From NCBI GenBank assembly GCA_942159475.1, contig OW804099.1, positions 10,865,954 through 10,929,953 on the forward strand: a stretch of DNA of 64,000 bases, read 5' to 3'. Position 1 is the first letter of the stretch. Each line of letters opens with the position of its first letter. Shown here piece after piece: positions 1 through 10,723 of the stretch. Below the pieces are notes generated by a model. The model was not told the origin of the DNA. It saw only the letters and a list, made by a program, of their open reading frames with translations, and made no database searches. A program made the position numbers and the translations under genes. The DNA comes from Sthenelais limicola. Taxonomy: Eukaryota; Annelida; Polychaeta; Phyllodocida; Sigalionidae.

Positions 1-7
1 GGGTGTG

Positions 8-425
8 GCGGTCAAACAGACGGCCGGCGCACCACCACCCGTTTGTTTGTGAGTTTATCGAGAGACCAATCAATGATCCACATTAATGACCCAGAGAATG
101 AATGAGCTTATTGGTGGGACCGAGTATCCCCCCTCCCACCTGAGAGTGGTCAAGCAGCTACTTCAACACCGGTCACTCTCCCACTCTCACCTCAGCCTTT
201 GCCTAGGCCACACGTTTTTTTCTTTTTGTTTTATTTGAATAAATGGGCGGTCAAACAGACGGCCAGCGCACCACCACCCGTTTGTTTATGAGTTTATCGA
301 GAGACCGATCAATATAGCCCTGATGTAATGGTGCACATTAATGGTATCAGTGGAGGCTGTAAATATATAGCTCTGATGTAATGATACACATTAATGGTAT
401 CAGTGGAGGCTGTATATATATAGCT
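8..425. repeat. Two short local repeats beside the NHL exon
   Basis: A 69-bp segment beginning GCGGTCAAACAGACGGCC occurs at about 8-76 and again, with a few changes, at about 247-315. A second 53-bp unit (CTGATGTAATG ... GGAGGCTGTA) is repeated in tandem at about 318-370 and 371-423. It overlaps the coding end of the NHL exon. Confidence 0.8.
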
Positions 426-1214
426 CTGATGTCCAACTACCAGTACCCAGAGCCATGAGGCTGGGGCTGCCCACTCTATCCACCACTGATATAGAGAAAG
501 GGTATCTCACCAGTGTGTTGGATAGAGTGAGCACAGAGACAAACTCCCCCCACAGGCTCAGCACAGTGATTCTATTATTCCCATAGTCACACACAAGTAC
601 TGACCCTTCATTAGGGCCAGCACATATACCTACTGGGGTATCAAACATACCATCAGCCCGTCCCCTCCCTCCCACTGTGTGTGACATATTGGTGGCCAGG
701 TAATACATCAGTACCTGAGACCTGCTGTATACACTGGCCCACCACACACCTCCTGTGGTCAGGTAGGTGTGGTATATACCAACACCTGTGTACAAGACCT
801 GAGCCTGGTGGAGGAGCTGTCTCTCCATGTTGTATACTGATACATGGGATGTAGACTCATTACTCACTATAATATTCCTCCCATTGACACTTATACGCTG
901 TGGCCTACCCACACCCTGTGGTTGCCATGACACCCCAGCACCAGGGTTATTGAGCTGATAAATCATTACTTTATCATTACTCCTATCTACCACATACACA
1001 GTCCTGGTGCTGGTGTCACATGCAATACGGTTAGCCCAATACCCAGTGTCCAGGATGGTGTGGTTACAGCCATCATGGCCTACCCTGAACTGCACCACCT
1101 GCTGACCATACCACTGTACTGCCACCAGAGTGGTGGCATCCACCCAGCAGTGGTCATTTATATCCTCCCATCCATCCTGTCTTGTTTGTATCTCACACAA
1201 GGTGATGTAGTCAC
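400..1214 (-). CDS. Last exon: NHL-repeat beta-propeller domain
   Basis: Open exon of about 271 codons after a good acceptor (TTTGCAG at 1215-1220), ending at TGA 400-402. It encodes a repetitive beta-rich domain. The clearest NHL repeat lies about two thirds along, with the pattern G-x-x-D-G-x-F-x-x-P-x-G-I followed by V-L-V-C-D-Y-G-N-N-R-I. Weaker repeats precede it, including one with V-Y-V-V-D-R-S-N-D-K-V. NHL propellers bind proteins, RNA or ligands and usually have five or six blades; this length fits that. Cysteines in the first quarter suit an extracellular domain. The entry phase (1) matches the small stalk exon at 4537. The coding end overlaps a 53-bp tandem duplication that runs into the 3' flank. 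The domain call is confident; ligand and function are unknown. Confidence 0.75.
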
Positions 1215-1373
1215 CTGCAAATATACAACACATGCCACATGGAGTTATTAAGGTTCTACTGGAGTTTCACTGCATGTTTCTATGTATAAGCATATAGACC
1301 ATGGTCCAGGAACCAAAACCCTTCCCACTTGGGAATGATAATGGTGTATATGAGGGCTATTAGCAGACCTCAA

Positions 1374-1470
1374 ATCAATGACTCTGATTAAGGTCAAAGT
1401 TACCAAATACGACCTTGAAGTACAAAAAATAGCAACATTCTGGAAAGTGACATCCTATTTCCCTTACACC
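1374..1470. repeat. Dispersed repeat related to 59455-59545
   Basis: This block (an AATGAC start, then AAGGTCAAAG, then a CGACCTTGAA segment and GTGACATCCTATTT) closely matches 59455-59545 at the other end of the window. The two are diverged copies of an interspersed repeat family that carries AGGTCA-like motifs. Confidence 0.7.
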
Positions 1471-1882
1471 CTCCCTCTGCTGCTCTCCTACCCCCTCCCT
1501 ATGCTGCTCTATTCTAACCCCCTCTCTTTGGCTGCTCTCTCTCCTACCCCCCTCCCTATACTGCTCTCTCCTACCCCCCTCCCTATGCTGCTCTCCTACC
1601 CCATTCCTATGCTTCTCTCTCCTACCCCCCTCCCTATACTACTCTCTCTCTTACCCCCTTCCCTATGCTGCTCTCTCCTACCCCCCTCCCTATGCTGCTC
1701 TCCTACCCCCTCCCTATGCTGCTCTCTCCTACCCCCCTCCCTATACTGCTCTCTCTCCTACCCCCTTCCTATAATGCTCTCTCCTACACCTTCCCTATGC
1801 TGCTCTCTCCTACCCCCTCCTCATGGTACTATCTCCTACCCTCCTCTGTATGCTGCTTTCTCCTACCCCCTCCCTATGCCTA
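1470..1882. repeat. Pyrimidine-rich minisatellite
   Basis: Irregular tandem copies of a unit of about 24-27 bp, CTCCCTATGCTGCTCTCTCCTA-like. The open frames across it encode only repetitive Leu/Pro/Ser and are not credible genes. Confidence 0.9.
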
Positions 1883-3010
1883 ACCAGGTCACTATGTCAC
1901 CAACTTCTCCACCTCAACCCTAACCTATATCTACCTAACCAGGTCACTATGTCACCAACCTATCCACCTCCACCCTGACCTATATCTACCTAACCAGGGC
2001 ACTATGTTACCAACCTGTACCCCCCACCCCCACCCCACCCTAACCTATATCTGCCTAACCAGGTCACTATGTCACCAACCTATCCACCTCAACCCTAACC
2101 TATATCTACCTAACCAGGTCACTATGTCACCAACCTATCCACCTCAACCCTAACCTATATCTACCTAACCAGGTCACTATGTCACCAACCTATCCACCTC
2201 CACCCTAACCTATATCTACCTAACCAGGTCACTATGTCACCAACCTATCCACCTCAACCCTAACCTATATCTACCTAACCAGGTCACTATGTCACCAACC
2301 TATACACCTCCACCCTAACCTATATCTACCTAACCAGGTCACTATGTCACCAACCTATACACCTCCACCCTAACCTATATCTACCTAACCAGGTCACTAT
2401 GTCACCAACCTATACACCTCCACCCTAACCTATATCTACCTAACCAGGTCGCTATAGCACCAACCTATCCACCTCTACCCTAACCTATATCTACCTAACC
2501 AGGTCACTATGTCACCAACCTATCCACCTCCACCCTAACCTATATCTACCCAACCAGGTCACTATGTCACCAACCTATACACCTCTACCCTAACCTATAT
2601 CTACCTAACCAGGTCACTATGTCACCAACCTATACACCTCCACCCTAACCTATATCTACCTAACCAGGTCACTATGTCACCACCCTATCCACCTCCACCC
2701 TAACCTATATCTACCTAACCAGGTCACTATGTCACCAACCTATACACCTCTACCCTAACCTATATCTACCCAACCAGGTCACTATGTCACCAACCTATAC
2801 ACCTCTACCCTAACCTATATCTACCCAACCAGGTCACTATGTCACCAACCTATACACCTCTACCCTAACCTATATCTACCCAACCAGGTCACTATGTCAC
2901 CAACCTATACACCTCCACCCTAACCTATATCTACCCAACCAGGGCACTATGTCACCAACCTATACCCCCCCCCCACCCCACTCTAACCTATATCTGCCTA
3001 ACCAGGTAAC
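1883..3010. repeat. 55-bp minisatellite, about 20 copies
   Basis: Unit of 55 bp containing CTAACCAGGTCACTATGTCA then CCAACCTAT, with copies differing mainly at one or two positions (for example TATCCACC versus TATACACC). It lies in the intron between the NHL exon and the stalk exons. Confidence 0.95.
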
Positions 3011-4530
3011 TATTTCACCACTCACAAACCTATTTATAATATTATGATATTTAAAATTGCAGACTTACTCATAGCCTCTAGTTTAAACATTTCATGTGGT
3101 ATTATGCCCTTCTTCAGGGGATCTGTTTGTTCAAAATATCCTGTACTGGTTTAAACATAACATGCTTTTATATACTTCCAGTGTCTAGTACATGGGATTT
3201 AGGAACTTTACCATTTTTACTTTAAATAGTTTATTCACAACTTGTCATATCATGCTTTAGTTTCTTCCAATCACATTATCCAATTCTTCTAATCCATCCA
3301 AAAGCCCTACATTGAAGATAAATAGGCAAAAGCGCATGAGGGACGATCTGTTGTCCCATATTTCCCGTGGGCGTAGAGATTTCAGTGAATGAGCGTAGCA
3401 AATGAACGGAATCGCATAGCCTAAGGAAAATATGGGACGACAGATTATCCCGAACACACTTTTGCAATTATTATCACCTTTCTAGAGGTTGGTACGATAC
3501 ATTTACCAACATTTGAGCTAAAAAATGGTTGGAATTTGATGAAAATCAATGGCAAAACATGCACTTACGCTGCCCCTCCCACCTGACCTTGTTAATAGTT
3601 CCGGGTCTTTACTATCGGTTCATATCAATGCGCGTTGGCCTGCCGGGTTGTGACAAGTCCTGCAGAATGTAGTTCTATTTTGAATCATTATTTCACTTAA
3701 TTTTCGGTTAATTAGGATTATTAAGACATGAATACAATTTAAAATACTTAATACGATAAATGTTGTTCAGTTTGATATTCAAATTCCTGTACTTTTCGTA
3801 GTTGAACTCGGCGTTTTTTGCCGACTCGAGTCTGTCACTGACACTGTCAGTCATAGAACTAGTTCTCTGTGTCAGTCGGAACAAGTGCTGTGCAGGAAAA
3901 TCGCTCACGGTTTTGAATCAATTTGTTGCCTTTTCGCAGCTTTACATCTTTTAAGAACTCAACTAATGCTTTTGTAACGGGTAGACTTCGATAATTATGA
4001 AAGGATTTTAGTTTATTTCCTTATTTGATCAGTATTTTTTGTGGCCGCTTCCAGTGACAGCTTCATTACTGTAACTAAGGCCTACTGACTGACAAGCGCC
4101 TTTGGCGGTGGTTAGTTTCTACCTACACCTATGATCGATTATAAACTGAACTAAATAGAGAATATAAGTTACTCGTTTATTTTCCTTTATCTATGATCGA
4201 TTAATATTATGCGTATTTTTTGTGCAGAAGGAATTATTTAAATAGAAATATAAAAAAATACGATCAGGACTATTTTGTTCATTAGTTGCGGTTAATATGG
4301 CGGGGAGCGGGTAATACGGCGGCCGTATTACCCGCTCTCTTTGATATGATGATCAGTGCTTAAGCCAATAGGAGTATCATACCAACTCCCCCAAAGGTAT
4401 AATAATAAGGAATAGACTTCCCCCACTAGGCTAATCTGCTTCCATTCTGTTATGGCTAATGGCTGTGTGCTCTTGTATTTGTACGGGAAGGAGTTAAATA
4501 AAAGGACTTCATCAGAGGAGGATAACTGAC
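3011..4530. other. Intronic stretch without a supported gene
   Basis: No credible coding region. It holds a Penelope-like CCCCTGAAGAAGGGC motif on the minus strand (3106-3120), two copies of CTATGATCGATTA (about 4129 and 4191), and a 33-bp hairpin at 4305-4337. Confidence 0.6.
4305..4337. repeat. Perfect inverted repeat, 16-bp arms
   Basis: GAGCGGGTAATACGGC, one G, then its exact reverse complement. It could extrude as a near-loopless hairpin. No element boundary or flanking duplication was seen, so its origin is unknown. Confidence 0.8.
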
Positions 4531-4536
4531 ACTCAC

Positions 4537-4566
4537 CTCTAGTTGGTGTGTAGGTAGGAGTTGTAG
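4537..4566 (-). CDS. Stalk micro-exon (Thr/Pro-rich)
   Basis: A 30-nt exon between a pyrimidine-rich acceptor (TTTCTTTTCAG) and a strong donor (AGAG then GTGAGT, 4531-4536). In phase 1 it reads A-T-T-P-T-Y-T-P-T-R, a Thr/Pro-rich linker typical of an O-glycosylated stalk. It is paralogous to the exon at 4872: both lie in a duplicated segment of about 330 bp. Splicing is inferred from the motifs and matching phase only. Confidence 0.5.
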
Positions 4567-4871
4567 CTGAAAAGAAACAAGACATGATGTATTGATGGTA
4601 TATTAAAAGATGAGTTGGATCTGAATTATGTGCAGGTGCAGTGACCTAGCCCCAGGTATAACTTCTTACATTTACCTTGTAAGAGAAGGACAACTACCCC
4701 AGGTATTACAGCACCAAGCAGGAGAACAACTACTATAATGACCCAGCCCCAGGTGAAGGTATAGTTTCTTACCTTTACCTTGTTAGAGAAGGATGACTAT
4801 CCCAGGTATTACAGTACCAATGAATGAGTTAAATAAAAGGACTTCATCAGGGAAGGATAACTGACACTCAC

Positions 4872-4928
4872 CTGTAGTTGGTATGTAGGTAAAATTTATA
4901 GATGGGGAGGTTGTCCCTGGGGAGGTTG
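4872..4928 (-). CDS. Stalk exon (Thr/Ser/Pro-rich)
   Basis: A 57-nt exon with acceptor TTTCTATTCAG (4929-4936 side) and donor CTACAG then GTGAGT (4866-4871). In phase 1 it encodes about 19 residues rich in Thr, Ser and Pro, with an N-F-T glycosylation sequon. It keeps the phase of both the membrane exon (18808) and the NHL exon (400), so it can be included without shifting the frame. It is a duplicate of the 4537-4566 exon with extra N-terminal residues. Confidence 0.5.
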
Positions 4929-5069
4929 CTGAATAGAAACAAAACATTATGTATTGATGGTGTATTAAAACGTGAGTAGGAAGTAAGAACTGTTGGCTTC
5001 AGACACACAACCCAGAGTATTGTCCCATAATGCTACACAGACATGATTTGGTACATTTTAAAGTGGATC

Positions 5070-5494
5070 TGTAGTGAACCGCAGATTCGTGGGCGCGAGG
5101 TTACGAAATTCCGTAAAGAATCACGAATACGAGGAGATTCGTTTGAACCTGGTTTATTTCCCAAAGGTATACAGTTACAAAGGTATTGTCACTGAAGCAA
5201 GGGTGCTTAATTTGAACAACAGAAGTATCTCGGTCCGCGGCGCGGCTCGAGTCCGTAGTGTTAAGCGAAGCCTGGATCCCCTTGCGGAGGTAGTAGTATC
5301 CTCCGCCTACCGTCCGTCGGAGGGTGTCTGCAGTGTCGTCTGCACGGTGGTCGTATGTCGCCCCCTGACGGAACTGGCCGGAACTGGTGGTAGTCGTCTC
5401 CGGCACTGGTAGAAGTGCCCCCGCTGTCGTAGCCTGGATGGTGATTGGCGATAGTCGACAGCCTCGCTGTATTCCGGGTGGCGGACCCACTACA
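5070..5494 (-). repeat. Element 1 3' LTR
   Basis: 425 bp, TG...CA ends, same sequence as 17806-18230 except one base. An AATAAA polyadenylation signal lies on the minus strand at 5153-5158. Small open frames inside it are not genes. Confidence 0.95.
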
Positions 5495-5506
5495 CTGCCC
5501 CCTCAC
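5495..5506 (-). other. Element 1 polypurine tract
   Basis: Minus strand GTGAGGGGGCAG directly upstream of the 3' LTR start, in the place and composition expected for the plus-strand primer. A longer G run on the same strand lies near 5852-5867. Confidence 0.7.
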
Positions 5507-5942
5507 TAGTTGGAGTTGAAGGGGTCCACGATATATAGTTATGTAGGGTCCGCCGTGGCACTAAGGAGATCCTCGTGGCTCCAGATCCTCGTGTGCAGCG
5601 GGGCAAATGTTATGCCACTCCGCCGCACGGATCCTAGAGCCAGGCTTGCACTCGCCCCCAAGGTTCGTAGCCTTCATAGGCCTAAAGAGGCCACCGGACA
5701 TACCTGTCCGTCCCAGTCTCGCAGCGCGGTACAACTGGAAGCGTACATTCGAAGCAATAAAAATTTTTCGTGCACGAGCTTTATTAATAAAAGCGAGGCT
5801 AGTGAGCCATACTAGCCTTGCGGATAAAAACCACCACCTGCGAGGAGGAGAGCCCCCCCCCCCCCTCGCTGTGAGATGAACCCACACGAGACAGCCGCCT
5901 CGGGGGATCGCAGTGCTGATCCCAAGCCCTATGGGGGGAGTT

Positions 5943-8900
5943 CTAGACGAACTCCCCTGCCTCCTTCGCCTCAGCGTCCCCCTCCGTTTTGGAGATGCCG
6001 TGAAGCGAGAGATTCCCAATAAGGGCTTCATCGAACGGGTCGAAACGCGAATCTGGGACGACAACTAAGTTGTCTTCTTGTCCCAGATCGTCGTATATTA
6101 ACGCCGTTTCGGAGTCCGACTCCTGCAGCAGCTCGTGCTCTTCCCCGTCCGATATTTCTACCGACTTGTCAGAGCCCGAGCCTGCTGCCGCCAGATGGTC
6201 CACGGGAGTGGTACCTTCGTCCGTGCGAGGCCATGGTAGCGCGATCGCATCACCATTGCCCTCGACCCCTTCCACACTCGTACCCGTGGGCGCGGTGACG
6301 GGAAGACTGAACGTATCCAACGAAGGTAGCGCCTCTTTCAACTTTGGGGAGGCCTCACCGCTCGGAGGCGGTGCCGGCCGTGCCACCAAAGTTTTCTCCT
6401 CTATAAAGGAGAGGCGCTTGGTCGCCGAGGAGACGTCCCCTCGGGGTGGTCTGTACGAACGGGGCGTGGAGGAAGCAGCCGGAGTTACCTCGACCGAATC
6501 CTCTGCTTCCGCGGATTGGCTACCCGAGGGCATGTTAGGCCCCCACATAGCTGCTGACATCCGCGGAGCTAATCCCGTGCCCGTACACACGCTCTGATTC
6601 TCACGTTGCCGAGTTAAGTCAGTAACGCCGATGAGCGTGCCACCCGTATCCATAGGGATCCCCGCGGGGTCCACTATCTGGATGGAGGGAGGTTCTATCC
6701 CGTGGGATAGTGGAAAGGCCGGCCGGCGCGAATTGAGAGCCTCAACTCGCAGCCGACTCTCTGTCTCACGGAGCTCTTGAATCTCCTGATTCAGCTTGGC
6801 CTGCTGCCGTTCAGCTTCCTCCTTCTCTTCTTCCTCGCGGAAGAATGCCATGTCGTGGGCTGACTGCTCCTTGTCTAGCAGACGTTGTTGCTCGAAAGCT
6901 TCCCGCTTGGCCGTCTCAGCTAGACGAACGGCTTCCTCCTGTTGGAGCCGTTGCTGTTCTGCTTGCCGCAGAGCAGCCTCCTCCTGCCGGAGTCGCTGCT
7001 CTTCGGCCTCCCGTAGAGCAGCCTCCTCCCGTTGGAGTTGTAGGTCTTCCGCCTGTCGCAGAGTTTCCTCTTCCCGGAGTTTCCTCTCCAAGGCCTCTTT
7101 GACCAGGCGTGTCTCGGCTAGAGTCGTCTCCCGTTGGACACGGAGCCGCTCTGCCTCAACCCGACCCTGCTCGAAACGACGCTGTGCCGCCGCCTTGTCC
7201 TCCTTTCGAGCAGTTGACCCCTCGTGTGGGTCTACCTCCATCTCTGTCTCCGTACCACAGAGAGGGGTCGCGTTAGCGAGCGCTGATGCCCCCGCGGTAG
7301 AGGACACCTTCGTATTCGCGACGCGTGTGGGCGCGCGGGCTTGAGCATGGGTGGGAGTGCCACGACCTACACCTCCGAAAAGAGGTTTGGCAGTCTGACG
7401 ATCACCCGGACCGAAACCCGGAGGAATGGTCGGCTCCGCGCGCAAAGCTCGATTGAACTTTTCGCGGACCTCCAACTTCCTCTGTTCCAGGCGCAGAATC
7501 GGATTCTGCACCGGAGGAGCCGTCTCTACCCTTGGTGGTGGGGGAGACGCGGGTCGCATAGCCCGTTGCGCGGCCTGTGCCCGCAGCAGAGTGACCTCCG
7601 CATGCAGCTCCTGGTTCTCCCGGCGAAGTCCGTTGACTTGCGTATCGAGAAGGTTTACCCTCTCGACCAGGAGTTCCTGCTCGTTGAGGGACCTGTTAAG
7701 GTCCTCCATGAGCTGCGCGATTTCCGCTTGGCTATCAACCAAACGGTCCACGTTATCGAGAGGCCTGTAGGTCTCTGCGATATCGACACAGAAGCCTTCC
7801 AGCGACTCTTGTAGAGCCAGCCGGAGGACCGCTGCGCGATCAGCCACCACCTTTCGGGTACGGGCGATGCCCGCCCGATCGACTTCGGGTGGGGGTGCCC
7901 TTGCGGCAGCCGTAGGTCGTGACGGACCCGGCTGAGGGTCCGGCACGGTGGCACTAGGTGCTCTACCTTCCGCGGCTGCGGGTGCGGGGCGACGCGACTT
8001 CTGTAGGACCGTAAGTCCTGTAGGCGCGGGCAAGTTGGGGAATTCCTTCTCCTTTGTGGACGGAATTTTATATCCGTCCAGCCAAGCGTTCCTGTCGGGA
8101 ATCGGCGCGTCCACGAGTTTCGGACGTTTCTCGGGCCGCTTTTCCGTGTCGGAACGGTCCGATTTGTCCGACTTATCGGAACCCTTCTTCTTCCTCTTCG
8201 TCTTCCTCGTTCGTTTAGGCTTGGTAATGTCCTTTTCCAACGGGTACTTGGAGGTGAAGTTTTGTTCCTTTGCGTTCCTCAGAATGGCTTCCGAGGTTGC
8301 AGAGGCAAGGTGGAGCGTGCTTTTGTATCCCCACTGTGGGAGATACGAAACGCCCACGCGCTCAAGAACCGGCATAATTTTATCGACAGCCTTTTTACGG
8401 GCCATCTTATGCGGCTCCTTTGACCCGTGGGCCACGATGTCGGAGCGACGGTCCCCGGTTACGGGACAATACCCAATCGGACACCGCCAAACCGGTGTCA
8501 CGGGGGTATGCACTTCACACAGGTGTCTGGTGAAGAGAAGCCGCGACTTAAATATCTGCGGCTTACCGACAAGCGCCTCCGTTCTGCAGAGCAGGAACGG
8601 GCACCGCGAACCCTCTTCGTAGAGGAGCATAGCCATTTGAAGCTTACGGTCGGCTTCAAACGAGTACGCTAGGTCTGCCGTTCGCAAGACCTTACGGGGG
8701 TTAGTACAGGTTTCAAAGAACCGTTTGTACTCCTCCACGGAGACCGCTTTGTGGTACTCCGGGTAGTCGGGGAAACGATCGACCTCCGATGGGTCACGGA
8801 CCGCCTCCTTACGCTCTCGCTCGTTCGCGGGGAGTAGAGAAAGAACCAGCTTCTTTCCATCCCCCCACTTGAGCTTCTTCGCCGCGGCGTTGAGAGCTTT

Positions 8901-9101
8901 GTGCCGGCGGTACTTGCCGGCAGCCGCATCAGGGTCTTTTAGGCCATCCGACGGGCTCGCGTCTGAGTCATCCGAGTGACTTGCCGGACCTTCCACCTCA
9001 CGTTTGAGGCGGCGGTCGCGCTCACGACGAACACGCCGTTTGCGATTGGCTGCAGTCTCCTCGAAGGATTCTGCGGCCGAGTGTCCGCTGTCATCGCTCA
9101 T
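5943..9101 (-). CDS. Element 1 accessory ORF: C2H2-like fingers and coiled coil, 1052 aa
   Basis: Intact ORF from an ATG (9099-9101), in the position where retroviruses carry env. No signal peptide or membrane segment is visible, so it is not an envelope. Near the N-terminus is a very basic region. Two zinc-finger-like pairs follow: C167-x4-C172 with H193 and H198, and C207-x4-C212 with H225 and H231. A Lys/Arg-rich segment around 290-330 looks like a nuclear localisation signal. Residues about 640-800 form a long Glu/Gln/Arg coiled coil built from repeats of about 16-17 residues (R-Q-A-E-x-Q-R-L-x-Q-E-E-A). The C-terminus is acidic. These features suggest a nuclear or nucleic-acid-binding, self-associating protein. 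I do not recognise the family. The ORF has no visible damage although pol is rearranged. Confidence 0.8.
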   Translation of the reverse strand: MSDDSGHSAAESFEETAANRKRRVRRERDRRLKREVEGPASHSDDSDASPSDGLKDPDAAAGKYRRHKALNAAAKKLKWGDGKKLVLSLLPANERERKEAVRDPSEVDRFPDYPEYHKAVSVEEYKRFFETCTNPRKVLRTADLAYSFEADRKLQMAMLLYEEGSRCPFLLCRTEALVGKPQIFKSRLLFTRHLCEVHTPVTPVWRCPIGYCPVTGDRRSDIVAHGSKEPHKMARKKAVDKIMPVLERVGVSYLPQWGYKSTLHLASATSEAILRNAKEQNFTSKYPLEKDITKPKRTRKTKRKKKGSDKSDKSDRSDTEKRPEKRPKLVDAPIPDRNAWLDGYKIPSTKEKEFPNLPAPTGLTVLQKSRRPAPAAAEGRAPSATVPDPQPGPSRPTAAARAPPPEVDRAGIARTRKVVADRAAVLRLALQESLEGFCVDIAETYRPLDNVDRLVDSQAEIAQLMEDLNRSLNEQELLVERVNLLDTQVNGLRRENQELHAEVTLLRAQAAQRAMRPASPPPPRVETAPPVQNPILRLEQRKLEVREKFNRALRAEPTIPPGFGPGDRQTAKPLFGGVGRGTPTHAQARAPTRVANTKVSSTAGASALANATPLCGTETEMEVDPHEGSTARKEDKAAAQRRFEQGRVEAERLRVQRETTLAETRLVKEALERKLREEETLRQAEDLQLQREEAALREAEEQRLRQEEAALRQAEQQRLQQEEAVRLAETAKREAFEQQRLLDKEQSAHDMAFFREEEEKEEAERQQAKLNQEIQELRETESRLRVEALNSRRPAFPLSHGIEPPSIQIVDPAGIPMDTGGTLIGVTDLTRQRENQSVCTGTGLAPRMSAAMWGPNMPSGSQSAEAEDSVEVTPAASSTPRSYRPPRGDVSSATKRLSFIEEKTLVARPAPPPSGEASPKLKEALPSLDTFSLPVTAPTGTSVEGVEGNGDAIALPWPRTDEGTTPVDHLAAAGSGSDKSVEISDGEEHELLQESDSETALIYDDLGQEDNLVVVPDSRFDPFDEALIGNLSLHGISKTEGDAEAKEAGEFV

Positions 9102-10723
9102 GATGAGCGTGACTGCGGAATGCTACCCTACGGTAGAAGGGGGCTCGTCTCAGAGACAGTCCCCACTCGTTTCTTTTCCGTCCGCCTCGTCTCGTCCCCG
9201 AACACGAAGTCCGTACCCTGTAATACAAAGTTGAACACTCAATTCACGGGTCACAATGAAATCTCGCACCCGAACGACCTAACCAGTAGTCCGCCGAGAT
9301 AGAGGAGTACGGCAAACCACGAGTGTTTGCCGAAGTTAATTACCTCTCTCTTAGACTCGGGGCTCTTATATAGGGGGTCATCCGAATGAAACAACTCAAT
9401 CGCACCCGAGGTGTTGACATCGCTCGCGAACTCCCAGGAGCCGTGTCCAACCGTTCCGGTTGCGTAGTTGACACCACTCGCGAAAGTTCGCGCGCTAGGG
9501 CGGCCCTACGAGCCGCCTGCGCGATAGGGACCGACACTACTCGCGAAAAGCGTTATCCGGCAGCATTCGCGTATTCATCCGTGCCCGGCATTTTATTAAC
9601 AATGTAGCCGGTACCCGTACGAAAACACGAAACTGAACCAGACCCGCCCCACCTGGCGACAGAAAAGTCAGCAACCGAAACCACCGGCAGTGCAGAAAGG
9701 TCACCTTCACGCACATGGCAGCCTTCGAGTTGACAATCGAAACCCTCAGATTTAAACAACGAAACAGCTTTCCCCCGGGAATCAAAAGTTCCCATCTACT
9801 ATTTCATCGCTTTACCACGGCAACATTTAGCGAACATCAAGGATAGTTCTCAACGATCCAATTCCATATCGGAAAGAGTTTCATTGAGATGGTCGGCATT
9901 GGCACCAGCCTCCTCTTGTTCTCTCGATGCACATGGCGTAATGTCTTAGCACGCTATATGGAAGCGGCCAGAACTCAACAATCGTAATTCATCAATGGTA
10001 ACATAATGACATGTTTTCATTTTCAATATCACAATGATCCAACAATGAAAGTTAACGTTTGCTGCTACTTACAGTGAACTGGATTTCTCCTTGCTCTGTG
10101 TAAAAAGCCAAAAATGCGGTTGATGTGAGCCACTTACGTGTGGCCACCAACTCGCTTCTCGCTTGACTGACTGTCTTGGAGGCAGATGCTCTAAGATCAG
10201 TCATGTGATCAACAGATCGCCTGAAGGTGGCGCCCTGGTCGGGTCCAGCCTCCACGAACATTGCTACCCGTAAACCGGATAACTTCCGTATAGTTGATCT
10301 ATACGAATGTTGTACGTATGTAAATACGTGGTCTTTAACCACGGTTAGTAACACCTTCGTGTTAAATATGTTAATCTGTAGCCCTAGACGGGCCACTCCA
10401 AGGTACTATGGCAGTTTTTCAATGATCAGGGAAACATACTTGGCTTCAGGTTTCTTACTGTTAGCGAACATGGTTGATTTCAGCCCGATATCGGTACTGT
10501 CCACATCATGGATCCATACTAGCAGTTTCCACCTATCCGCCTCGTACAGCTATTGCCGTATAGGGTTGATCGTTACAGAGGCGTCCACTCTCCTAGCGTA
10601 TTGACCAAAATGACTTCTCGTTGTGTACTTTTTTTCTTAACCCATGTCTTCGACAGACACGACCGGGTTAACAGACCTTTTGTGTTCGTCATTTGAAATA
10701 GAGGCTCTAACGGCCGCTCCGAG
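9102..10723 (-). other. Element 1 non-coding region between pol and accessory ORF
   Basis: About 1.6 kb with no credible ORF on the element strand. Its downstream third holds a TATA box and three upstream CGCGAA-containing repeats, suggesting a separate transcript for the accessory ORF. Confidence 0.6.
9366..9547 (-). promoter_or_regulatory. Probable internal promoter of the accessory ORF
   Basis: Minus-strand TATATAAG box (9366-9372 core, context CCCCCTATATAAGAGC), about 265 nt before the accessory ATG. Upstream on the same strand are three copies of TTCGCGAG-x3-TGTC, written on the plus strand as GACATCGCTCGCGAA (9416-9430), GACACCACTCGCGAA (9470-9484) and GACACTACTCGCGAA (9533-9547). A TATA box with repeated upstream motifs is a standard promoter layout. 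Activity is inferred. Confidence 0.5.

Larger units (their letters stand above)
4480..5069. repeat. Duplicated cassette: stalk exon plus membrane-exon units
   Basis: The segment with GAGTTAAATAAAAGGACTTC, the stalk exon, and ATGTATTGATGG occurs at about 4490-4620 and again at about 4825-4990. Between them are two degraded copies of the roughly 100-bp membrane-exon unit (about 4640-4820). The sequence GGATCTGAATTATG at 4617-4630 is a paralogue of Element 1's empty insertion site. Confidence 0.7.

Noticed and set aside
1378..1923. 181-codon plus-strand frame
   Set aside because: Translation of a CT-rich minisatellite.
1883..3010. Telomere-like AACCCTAACC in every 55-bp unit
   Set aside because: Only ten bases per unit match CCCTAA; no run of telomeric repeats.
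5074..5815. Small frames inside and next to the Element 1 LTR
   Set aside because: Same frames recur in the other LTR, no domain, no start context; LTR function explains the conservation.
6070..8622. Several plus-strand frames opposite the accessory ORF
   Set aside because: Antisense shadows of a GC-rich real ORF.
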